From the NCBI GenBank assembly GCA_963810915.1, contig CAWEPH010000006.1, positions 992,001 to 1,056,000 on the forward strand: a DNA stretch of 64,000 bases, written 5' to 3'. The notes under the pieces are model-generated. The model saw only the letters and a list, made by a program, of their open reading frames with translations. It was not told the origin of the DNA and did no database searches. Position numbers and translations under genes: made by a program. The stretch comes from JAOUEA01 sp963810915 (GTDB lineage Bacteria > Actinomycetota > UBA4738 > HRBIN12). Numbering within the stretch: position 1 is the stretch's first letter; each line of letters begins with the position of its first letter. Below are positions 1 through 7,355 of this stretch, piece by piece.

Positions 1-81
1 GGGGAACGTTCGATACGGGATCGCGGCATACACCCCTCCATGGTACGGACCTCGCGCGCGGCGAAGGACTGCAACGCACCG

Positions 82-2355
82 TCAGAACTGAGGGAATCCA
101 CCCCACACCGCCGCGTTCTCGTCCGACTCGGCGTGATCGACCCCGGCACCGAGCAACGCGACACCTGACCCCCCGAGCGTCACGAGCGCCCGCAGCTCCT
201 GATCCGACGGACCTCCGAGATCCTCGAGCGCGAGCGACAAGGGGTCCCCGCGCGCCCAGGTCACTCCGTCGACCGATATCCAGGCGGCGCCGTCGACATC
301 GCCCTGCGCCGACGCGGCGTGGCCGGCCGCCACGAACCCGCCGCGATACGCGGTCACGGTGAGCATCCGCTGCGGCCCCTCGCCCGCGGCAACGGCAGGC
401 GTCATCGCGACCCGCTCCCAGGTCCGGCCGTCGACGGAACGCCAGACGGCTACGCTGTCCGACCCGATCGAATCGTCGTAGCCGACCGCGACCGAGACCG
501 AGCCGCGGCCGGCGGCGATCGAGAACGCGATCTGGTTACCCGGACCCGCAAGGGGATCGTCGTTCGCCCTCGTCCAATCTCCCTGACGGAGCACCCAGAA
601 CGCTGGATCGACATCACCTCGTTCGGAGGTGGATCCCGTGGCCACGACGACGCCCGCCGACTCGACCACGGCCGAGTCCACCTCCATCGCGCCGACGCCA
701 CCGAGGTCCTCGTCCTGCATGCGTCTCCAACGCAGGCCGTCGGAGGAGCGCCACGCCGCCCCTTGCGGCTCCCCGCTCGATGCGTCGTATCCGACCGCCA
801 CGAACGAGCCGTGCGAGACGACGACATCGCGAACGACCTGGTCGCCCGGCTGTGCCCAGCTCGGGGATCGGACCGGGGTCCAGGACGTGCCGTCGTCCGT
901 TGAGCGCCAACCCATCGCGTCGAGGTCGGACCCACCCGAGGTCCAGCCGAGGGCCAGGATGACCCCGTCCTTCACTCCCACGGTGGTCGCCCGCTGCTCT
1001 CCCGACATGTGGAGACCCGGCGCGTCGGCGGACCGCCATCGTTGCCCGTTCGGGGACATCCATATCGCAACATCGGAAGGATCTCCCGCCCGCGCGGCGT
1101 GGCCGACCGCGACGACACCGCTCGGCGACAACGCCAAATCGTTGATCGCTTGCTCCCCCGATCCTCGAAACCCCTGAGGGACCTTCTGCAGGCCGTGCCA
1201 CAGGAAATGCCTCCAGGTATCTGCGGCCGGACCCCCGGATCCAGCGGGGAACGACGATCCGGCGTGCGGCGAGGGCGGCGGCGATCCGGCGCCACCGGAG
1301 GCGACCACCATCCATATGACGAGCGACGCCACGACGGCGCCCCCGATCGCCAGGGATGGCCAGGCCCGACGAGGTCGTCGGGTGGTCTTCGGCCCGGGGA
1401 GGATCTCGGTGGGCGTGCGCTCGACCTCGCGAACGTGGGTGTCTTCCGCGACGTCGTCACCGTCGCGCCGTTCGGCCGGAACCCGCAGTGGCGTCCGCTC
1501 GGTCGTGACCGTGGCCGCGCCGATCGTGTTCCTCGCGGCCTCCACCAATCCGGTGCACGTGGCATAACGGTCATCCGGGTGCTTCGCGAGGGCGCGCGCG
1601 ACCACCGTGTCGAGACCGGGCCACGTCCCGATGCCCTCCGGCAACGGAGGAGGAGGGTCCTGTAGGTGTCCGTAGATCGTTGCGACATCTGTGTCGCGTG
1701 GGAACGGGACGCGCCCCGAAAGACAGTGATAGAGCACGCACCCGAGGGAATAGACGTCAGCGCGTCCGTCGATCGGGTCGCCCGCGATCTGTTCCGGCGC
1801 CACGTAATCGACGGTCCCGACGAACTGACCGGTTCTGGTCAACGCCGTTCGCGAGGTGATCCGCTTCGTGACTCCGAAATCCGAAAGGAACGCCCGTTCG
1901 GGGAAGGTGTCGCTCGCCTCGAGGAGGATGTTGCCCGGCTTCACGTCGCGATGCACGAGCCCTTCCTCGTGTGCCGCATCGAGCGCACCCGCAACCTGGC
2001 GGAGGAGGAGGACGGTGCGCCAAGGGTCCATCGCCCCCTCGGCGTCGAGTAGTCGCCCCAGGTCCGTCCCTGCGACGTATCGCATCGACAGGTACAGGAT
2101 CCCGTCGGCTTCTCCGGCGTCGTACACGGTCACGACGCTGGGATGGTCGAGCCCTGCGGCGATGCGCGACTCACGGATGAAGCGCTCACGGAACGCCGCG
2201 TCATCGGCGAGATGGGGAGCCAGAAGCTTGAGTGCCACCAACCGCCCGAGCCGCACATGTTCGGCCAGGTAGACGACACTCGCTCCGCCTCGTCCGATGA
2301 TCCGTTCGATCCGGTGACCGGCGAGTTCTGTCCCCAGTCGCGCATCGTCGACCAT
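82..2355 (-). CDS. Transmembrane Ser/Thr protein kinase with C-terminal propeller-like repeats
   Basis: Eukaryotic-type Ser/Thr kinase anchored in the membrane, probably sensing something outside the cell. Counting from an upstream TTG at 2382: glycine loop GRGGAS 30-35, catalytic Lys52, HRDVKPGN 144-151, DFG 168-170, APEQ 195-198, so the catalytic set is complete. A Pro/Thr/Arg-rich linker leads to one membrane helix at about 341-361. The last ~400 residues hold about seven ~50-residue units ending in a W-x-S-x-[DN]-G-x-x-W pattern, as expected for a beta-propeller. PASTA repeats, usual in PknB, are absent. I prefer the ATG at 2355, nine codons inside the TTG and just before the kinase domain. 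Substrate and ligand are unknown. Confidence 0.9.
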   Translation of the reverse strand: MVDDARLGTELAGHRIERIIGRGGASVVYLAEHVRLGRLVALKLLAPHLADDAAFRERFIRESRIAAGLDHPSVVTVYDAGEADGILYLSMRYVAGTDLGRLLDAEGAMDPWRTVLLLRQVAGALDAAHEEGLVHRDVKPGNILLEASDTFPERAFLSDFGVTKRITSRTALTRTGQFVGTVDYVAPEQIAGDPIDGRADVYSLGCVLYHCLSGRVPFPRDTDVATIYGHLQDPPPPLPEGIGTWPGLDTVVARALAKHPDDRYATCTGLVEAARNTIGAATVTTERTPLRVPAERRDGDDVAEDTHVREVERTPTEILPGPKTTRRPRRAWPSLAIGGAVVASLVIWMVVASGGAGSPPPSPHAGSSFPAGSGGPAADTWRHFLWHGLQKVPQGFRGSGEQAINDLALSPSGVVAVGHAARAGDPSDVAIWMSPNGQRWRSADAPGLHMSGEQRATTVGVKDGVILALGWTSGGSDLDAMGWRSTDDGTSWTPVRSPSWAQPGDQVVRDVVVSHGSFVAVGYDASSGEPQGAAWRSSDGLRWRRMQDEDLGGVGAMEVDSAVVESAGVVVATGSTSERGDVDPAFWVLRQGDWTRANDDPLAGPGNQIAFSIAAGRGSVSVAVGYDDSIGSDSVAVWRSVDGRTWERVAMTPAVAAGEGPQRMLTVTAYRGGFVAAGHAASAQGDVDGAAWISVDGVTWARGDPLSLALEDLGGPSDQELRALVTLGGSGVALLGAGVDHAESDENAAVWGGFPQF

Positions 2356-2491
2356 CGTGTTCGTCGTTGTATCACTTCGCAACGGGCGGGGCGAGCGGAA
2401 CGCAGCCGGGTGCGGTCAAACAACCGTGTTCCCTCGGATGCCTCGTGGAACCCCTCACACGTAGCGTCGCGTCGCGGGAAGGAGGAGAGCG

Positions 2492-2740
2492 ATGCGGGTG
2501 GATCAGATCGAAGACCCGATCCCGGGGCTCGGACAGCTGATCGCGGCGGGGGTCGCGATGGCCATCGTGCTCGTCGTGCTCTTGCTCGCCAGCAACGTCA
2601 TGGCCGAAGGCACGAGACGCCCCGCTTCGTCGGATCTGGCCCCCGCCGTCGTGTCGTTCACCACGCCGGCGCATCAACCGCGTGTCATCGCCGACGGGCA
2701 TCCACGACACGGGCGCTCGCGCGTCGGACAAGCGCTCTGA
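2492..2740 (+). CDS. Small single-pass membrane protein of unknown function
   Basis: 82-residue protein that I do not recognise. A strong Shine-Dalgarno sequence (GGAAGGAGGAG, 2479-2489) precedes the ATG at ideal spacing, which is the best argument that it is real. Residues ~12-38 form one hydrophobic helix (a Leu/Val/Ala-rich run after IPGLGQ), followed by a polar tail with several His and Arg. It lies between the divergent kinase gene and the LuxR-type regulator, and shares its direction with the latter. Confidence 0.6.
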   Translation: MRVDQIEDPIPGLGQLIAAGVAMAIVLVVLLLASNVMAEGTRRPASSDLAPAVVSFTTPAHQPRVIADGHPRHGRSRVGQAL

Positions 2741-2839
2741 GGATGGACGATCGGCCTCCGGGTCCGATCGTGCCCGCCCGAGTTGACCTGGAACGCCACG
2801 CCTCCCACGATGGTTCCTCAGCCCTTGGTTGGGGGGATC

Positions 2840-5611
2840 ATGATCGTCGGGCGAGACGGGGAACTCGACGCGCTCGCGGCGTTCGTCGCTGACATAGGGT
2901 GGCCGGCGGTTGCACTCATCGAGGGAGAGCCCGGCATCGGCAAGTCCACCCTGTGGGACTCCGCCGTGGACGCGGCGCGCGATCGAGGACACACCATCAT
3001 GAGTTGCCGGCCGGCGGCCTCGGACGCGGAACTGGCGTTCACAGGTCTGAGCGATCTCCTGGACGACGTGTCGCCTCGCGCGTTCGACCCGCTCCCGCCA
3101 CCACAACGCCGTGCATTGGACGCCGCGCTTCTCCGAGGACCGTCTGACGCCCCGGCTCCGGGATGGCGGGCCGTTTCGACGGCGATGCTCGGGTTGCTCC
3201 GCGAGGTCGCGTCGGCGGGACCGTTGCTGGTGGCCATCGACGATCTTCAGTGGTTGGATCCCAGCACGCTGCGGATCCTGTCGTTCGCCATGCGACGGAT
3301 CGGCACGGCCGAGGTGGGACTCTTGGGCGCCGCTCGCTCCACCGGAGGAGTTTCCGCAGCCCGGGAGCTCACCTCTTCGTTCCCTGGAGACCTGATCCAG
3401 CACCTGACCGTGCAGGGACTTCCCGTAGACGCCCTGGCGCGGATCCTCCGCGAGCGTGCCGGTGCCGGCCTCGACCGCGCCGACATCCGTTGGATCCACG
3501 AGCAGACTGGTGGCAACCCCTTCTACGCCCTCGAGTTCGCGCGTGCGGTGCTGGCCAAGGAACCTCGAGCCACCGGCCGAGCCCTCCCCGTTCCCCGGAG
3601 CCTCTCGGACGACTTCGTCCGTCATCGTTTGGCGACGCTTTCGGTCGACGCGCACGAGTCGATGCTCGCGGTCGCTGCGACCTCGCGACCGACCCCGCGA
3701 CTGCTGCGCGAGGCCGTAGAGGGGTTCGATGTCGACGCCGGACTGGATGAGGCTCGGCGTGCACAGGTCCTGGTGATCGCAGACGGCGTGGTCGCGTTCA
3801 CGCATCCCCTCTACGGATCGGCGATCTACGACGATGCCTCGCGCTCTCACCGGCATCGGGTGCATGCCGTCCTCGCTGCCCACGTCGACGACCTCGAGGA
3901 GCGCGCTCGACATCTCGCGTTGTCCCGTGACGAGCCGGATGCCCGAGTCGCCGAGGAGTTGGAGCGAGCCGCTTCGTTGAGCATCGCCCGCGGAGCGCCG
4001 GATGCCGCCGCCTCGCTGCTCGCGCTGTCCGTGCGGTCGACACCTCCTGAGGACATCGCGTCCCTCGTTCGACGGTGGACCTCCGAGGCGACGGCACGGT
4101 TCCAGTTGGGCGACACGGATGGCGCCATCGACGCGGCATCCGCGGCCACGCGCTCGGCGCGCGCCGGTGATGAACGGGCGGAGGCGCTCAGGGTCCTGGC
4201 TCGTCTGCACGCTCAGACCGACGACCTTCAGGAAGCTCGGATCTTGCTCGATCGGGCGATCGCCGAGCCGGACCTCGGGCCCGCTCTCAGTGCGGAGATA
4301 CATGCGGAACTGTTCTGGATCCTCCACGGCCTCGGAGAGTTCGAGTCCTCACGCAGGCACGCCGAGGAGGCGCTGAGACAACCGCTCGCCGCCGACGCCA
4401 GGCCCGTCCGAGCGATCGTCTCGATGAGGCGTGTGCTTCGCCTGGAAGGGGTCCCGGATGTCTCCGACTCAGTAACCGATTCCCTTTCGGCGATGCAGGA
4501 ACCGACGGACCTGCCCATGCTGGAATGGCCGGCGCTCGCCGACGCCGAAGAGCTCCTGTATGTCGGTCGACACGAGGAGGCGTCGACGAGGCTCGGCGAC
4601 CTTCTCGCCACATCCGAGGCGCGCGGCGACGAGTCGGGTCGTGCGCGCATCCTCGCCCTCCTCGCTGAGCTCGAGCGCAGATGCGGACGCCTCGCGTCTG
4701 CAGAGGCCTATGCCGAAGCCGCGTTGGAGCTCGTGGAGCAATTGGGCTACAACCCTGCCAAGGAGGTCGCGCTTCTGGGATCCATCCACGCGCTCCGCGG
4801 GAAGGAGGAACAGGCGACCTCCGGATTCGCGCGGGCGCGCTCCCTCGCCGAGACCGCCTCTTCCATCACGCGACTCCTGGGCTATGGGCACGTCGGCGCC
4901 TTCGCGTTGTCCCTTCGTCATCTCGCGGAGGCACGCGCTGCGCTGTCGTCCGCGACGGAGATCCTGTTCGGAGCGGGGATCGGAGAGCCGGGGGCCTACC
5001 TGATGGTCCATGATGCCGCCGAGACCGCGGTGCTCATCGGGGAGCTCGGGGAGGCAGAAGGCCTCATCTCCTGGCTCGAGGAACGAGGCGCTGCGCTCGA
5101 TCGACCTTACGCCTTGGCCACGGGAGCGCGGTGCCGCGCGATGCTGCTCGAAGCGCAGGGCGACAGGCCGGCCGCGCTCGCGCATCTGACAGGCGCCCTG
5201 AAGGAGCACGAGCACCTGGGCATGCCGTTGGAGCTGGGCAGAACGTTCTTCATCACAGGAGGCGTGATGCGTCGCGACGGTCAGAAGCGGGCGGCGCGCA
5301 GATCGCTGGAAGCAGCGCTGGCCATCTTCGAGGATCTTGGGGCAGCGATCTGGGCGCAGCGTGTCCACGACGAGCTGGGACACATCGCGGGTCGCCGTCC
5401 GGCGCCCGGGAGGCTCACCGACGCCGAGGATAGGGTCGCGCGTCTGGCCAGGTCCGGCCTGCGAAACCAAGAGATCGCCGACACGCTCGTGATGAGCGTC
5501 CGCACCGTAGAAAGCCACCTCTCGCACGTCTACGCGAAGCTCGGCATCCGGTCCCGCACGGAGCTGGCGATCTTCTATGAGGATCCACGATCCGAACTCC
5601 CGCCTCCCTGA
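2840..5611 (+). CDS. LuxR-family transcriptional regulator, large ATP-binding (LAL/MalT-like) type
   Basis: Signal-transduction ATPase plus DNA-binding domain. Counting from the ATG at 2840: Walker A GEPGIGKST 29-37, Walker B LLVAIDD 129-135, a long alpha-helical TPR-like middle region (~380-840), and a C-terminal LuxR helix-turn-helix (LTDAEDRVARLA...NQEIADTLVMSVRTVESH) in the last ~60 residues. The open frame extends up to a TTG at 2783, but the ATG at 2840 has a GGGGGG ribosome-binding stretch just upstream and gives the usual family N-terminus (IVGRDGELDAL). About 920 residues is normal for LAL regulators. Inducer and targets cannot be read from sequence; the sulfatase downstream is one candidate target. 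Confidence 0.9.
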   Translation: MIVGRDGELDALAAFVADIGWPAVALIEGEPGIGKSTLWDSAVDAARDRGHTIMSCRPAASDAELAFTGLSDLLDDVSPRAFDPLPPPQRRALDAALLRGPSDAPAPGWRAVSTAMLGLLREVASAGPLLVAIDDLQWLDPSTLRILSFAMRRIGTAEVGLLGAARSTGGVSAARELTSSFPGDLIQHLTVQGLPVDALARILRERAGAGLDRADIRWIHEQTGGNPFYALEFARAVLAKEPRATGRALPVPRSLSDDFVRHRLATLSVDAHESMLAVAATSRPTPRLLREAVEGFDVDAGLDEARRAQVLVIADGVVAFTHPLYGSAIYDDASRSHRHRVHAVLAAHVDDLEERARHLALSRDEPDARVAEELERAASLSIARGAPDAAASLLALSVRSTPPEDIASLVRRWTSEATARFQLGDTDGAIDAASAATRSARAGDERAEALRVLARLHAQTDDLQEARILLDRAIAEPDLGPALSAEIHAELFWILHGLGEFESSRRHAEEALRQPLAADARPVRAIVSMRRVLRLEGVPDVSDSVTDSLSAMQEPTDLPMLEWPALADAEELLYVGRHEEASTRLGDLLATSEARGDESGRARILALLAELERRCGRLASAEAYAEAALELVEQLGYNPAKEVALLGSIHALRGKEEQATSGFARARSLAETASSITRLLGYGHVGAFALSLRHLAEARAALSSATEILFGAGIGEPGAYLMVHDAAETAVLIGELGEAEGLISWLEERGAALDRPYALATGARCRAMLLEAQGDRPAALAHLTGALKEHEHLGMPLELGRTFFITGGVMRRDGQKRAARRSLEAALAIFEDLGAAIWAQRVHDELGHIAGRRPAPGRLTDAEDRVARLARSGLRNQEIADTLVMSVRTVESHLSHVYAKLGIRSRTELAIFYEDPRSELPPP

Positions 5612-5740
5612 GCGGATCCTCTCGCCGACTCCTCCGTAGTGGGATCGCGATTGTTCCGAGCTCGCCCTGGTCCCGCCGTCGCGGTCCGTCCCTAGCGTCG
5701 CACCACGACCGACGAAGGAGTCGGGCGGGAGGTGGGACCC

Positions 5741-7201
5741 ATGGAGGGGTTCATCAGGCGCGACGCGGCCAGCCGAACGGACCGATCTCGAGGAGGTTGG
5801 CGTTGGCTCATCGTTCCGTCCATCCTCGTCGTCGCCCTGGCCGCCCACCTCACGTCGATACAGAGCCTGCCGGGGGCGATCGCGGCGCTGTCATCCGCTC
5901 GACGGGTCCCACCGAACATCGTCCTCATCGTGACCGACGACCAACGAGCCGACACGCTTTGGGCGATGCCGAACGTGCGTGCATTGCTCGCCGGTCCTGG
6001 CATCGAGTTCACCAATGGCTTCGTGGTGAATCCCCTCTGCTGCCCGAGTCGTACATCGATCCTGACCGGTCGTTACTCCCACTCGACGCGGGTCTACACG
6101 AACCACGACGGGCACAAGTACGGGGGGATGCACGCGTTCGACGACCACGACACCATCGCCACGCGCCTGGATGCGCATGGGTACCGAACCGGCCTGTTCG
6201 GCAAGTACCTCAACGGCTATAAGGGCTCCTACATCCCGCCGGGTTGGGACCGCTGGTTCTGCACGTACCATTCTGGTGCCTACTACGACTACGTGGCCCA
6301 AGACGGGCCCCGGGTGGTGCGGTACGGACACGCGCCGCGTGACTACGGAACGGACGTCGTGGCTCGGCAGACCACGGCGTTCATCCGTGGAACGGACCCC
6401 TCCCATCCCCTGTTCGCCTACGTGGCCCCTCACGCACCTCACGGGCCGGCCATCCCGGCCCCCGGTGACCGACACGCTTTCGCCCGCCACGTGGCGCGAC
6501 CAGCCGCCTACGATGAGGCAGACGTTTCCGACAAGCCAACGTACGTTCGATCGCACCCTCGACTGACGCGACGAGGCGGCAGGATCGCTCGTTTCCGCCG
6601 TCAGCAACTCGAGACGCTCAGGGCCATCGACAGGATGGTCGCCAAGATCGTCCACGCCCTCGAAGACACCGGACGGCTCCGCGACACGCTCATCGTCTTC
6701 ACCTCAGACAACGGGTATCTCTGGGGTGAGCATCGCCTCGTGGGGAAGAACGCCCCGTACGACGAGAGCATCCGTGTCCCCTTCGTCGCGCGATACGACG
6801 CAGCCATAGCGACGCCGCGTCGTGACGCGCACCTCGTCCTCAACATCGACCTCGCCCCAACGTTCGCCAACGCAGCCGGCGTGAGCCTTCACGACCCTGA
6901 CGGCAAGGATCTCGGAGACCTCTTCGCCAGTCCGGCCGCGCCATGGAGGTCGACCTTCCTGATCGAGCATCTCCGCGACGACCACACGAAGCTCCCTTCT
7001 TATTGTGCCGTACGTTCGGCGACTGCGGTCCTCGTCTGGTACGAGGACGGTGAGCGGGAGCTCTACGATCTCCTCATGGACCCCGAGGAGCTCTACAACC
7101 TCGCGTCAACCGGCCAGCTGCAGGAGGAGCGTCAAGCACTCGCTGGGGAGATGCGGAGGCTGTGCTCCCCGCCGCCCCCCGGGATGTCGTTGGCGCGCTA
7201 G
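5741..7201 (+). CDS. Membrane-anchored sulfatase (formylglycine type)
   Basis: Type I sulfatase of the alkaline phosphatase superfamily, predicted to hydrolyse sulfate esters outside the cytoplasm. An N-terminal hydrophobic anchor (~19-38) precedes the core NIVLIVTDDQRAD, whose Asp pair binds the metal. LCCPSRTSILTGRY contains the C-x-P-S-R motif, with Cys100 the expected formylglycine residue, followed by a sulfatase-type metal site (FTSDNGYLWGEH). The start at 5741 is set by a GGGAGGT ribosome-binding site at 5727-5733; a GTG nine bases upstream would place that site inside the gene. A TANNNT hexamer (TAGCGT, 5693-5698) could be its promoter. The natural substrate is unknown; no sulfatase-activating enzyme gene was seen nearby. 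Confidence 0.88.
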   Translation: MEGFIRRDAASRTDRSRGGWRWLIVPSILVVALAAHLTSIQSLPGAIAALSSARRVPPNIVLIVTDDQRADTLWAMPNVRALLAGPGIEFTNGFVVNPLCCPSRTSILTGRYSHSTRVYTNHDGHKYGGMHAFDDHDTIATRLDAHGYRTGLFGKYLNGYKGSYIPPGWDRWFCTYHSGAYYDYVAQDGPRVVRYGHAPRDYGTDVVARQTTAFIRGTDPSHPLFAYVAPHAPHGPAIPAPGDRHAFARHVARPAAYDEADVSDKPTYVRSHPRLTRRGGRIARFRRQQLETLRAIDRMVAKIVHALEDTGRLRDTLIVFTSDNGYLWGEHRLVGKNAPYDESIRVPFVARYDAAIATPRRDAHLVLNIDLAPTFANAAGVSLHDPDGKDLGDLFASPAAPWRSTFLIEHLRDDHTKLPSYCAVRSATAVLVWYEDGERELYDLLMDPEELYNLASTGQLQEERQALAGEMRRLCSPPPPGMSLAR

Positions 7202-7249
7202 TCCTCGTCCCAGGAGACCTCCGGACCCGCGACTCGGACCGAGGCCGAC

Positions 7250-7255
7250 TATCCT
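7250..7255 (+). promoter_or_regulatory. Probable -10 element of the tRNA-Sec gene
   Basis: TATCCT ends six bases before the first base of the tRNA, so transcription would begin at or within a base or two of the mature 5' end. No convincing -35 was seen. The placement rests on spacing only. Confidence 0.4.
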
Positions 7256-7261
7256 TCCGGT

Positions 7262-7353
7262 GGAGGCGTCAGGGTTCCTGGTGGGCCCCGCGGTCTTCAA
7301 CACCGTAGTGGGGGCGCGAGCTCCCAGGCGGGTTCGATTCCCGTCCGCCTCCG
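7262..7353 (+). tRNA. selC: tRNA-Sec (anticodon UCA)
   Basis: Selenocysteine tRNA, 92 bases. The acceptor GGAGGCG (7262-7268) pairs with CGCCTCC (7346-7352), and with the T stem (GGCGGG/CCCGTC) forms the 13-bp coaxial helix typical of bacterial tRNA-Sec. The D arm has a six-pair stem (GGGTTC/GGGCCC, two G-U pairs) with a short loop. The anticodon loop CTTCAAC carries TCA at 7297-7299. The long variable arm is a seven-pair stem closed by GCGA. TTCGATT is the T loop, G7353 the discriminator, and CCA is not encoded. Its 3' end lies two bases before the next start codon. It implies Sec decoding of UGA; selA, selB, selD and selenoproteins were not recognised in this window. Confidence 0.93.
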
Positions 7354-7355
7354 CG

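Noticed and set aside
2372..4327. Long open frame on the minus strand opposite the LuxR-type regulator gene
   Set aside because: Composition is Arg/Gly/Ser-rich without domains, and it is the complement of a well-supported gene.
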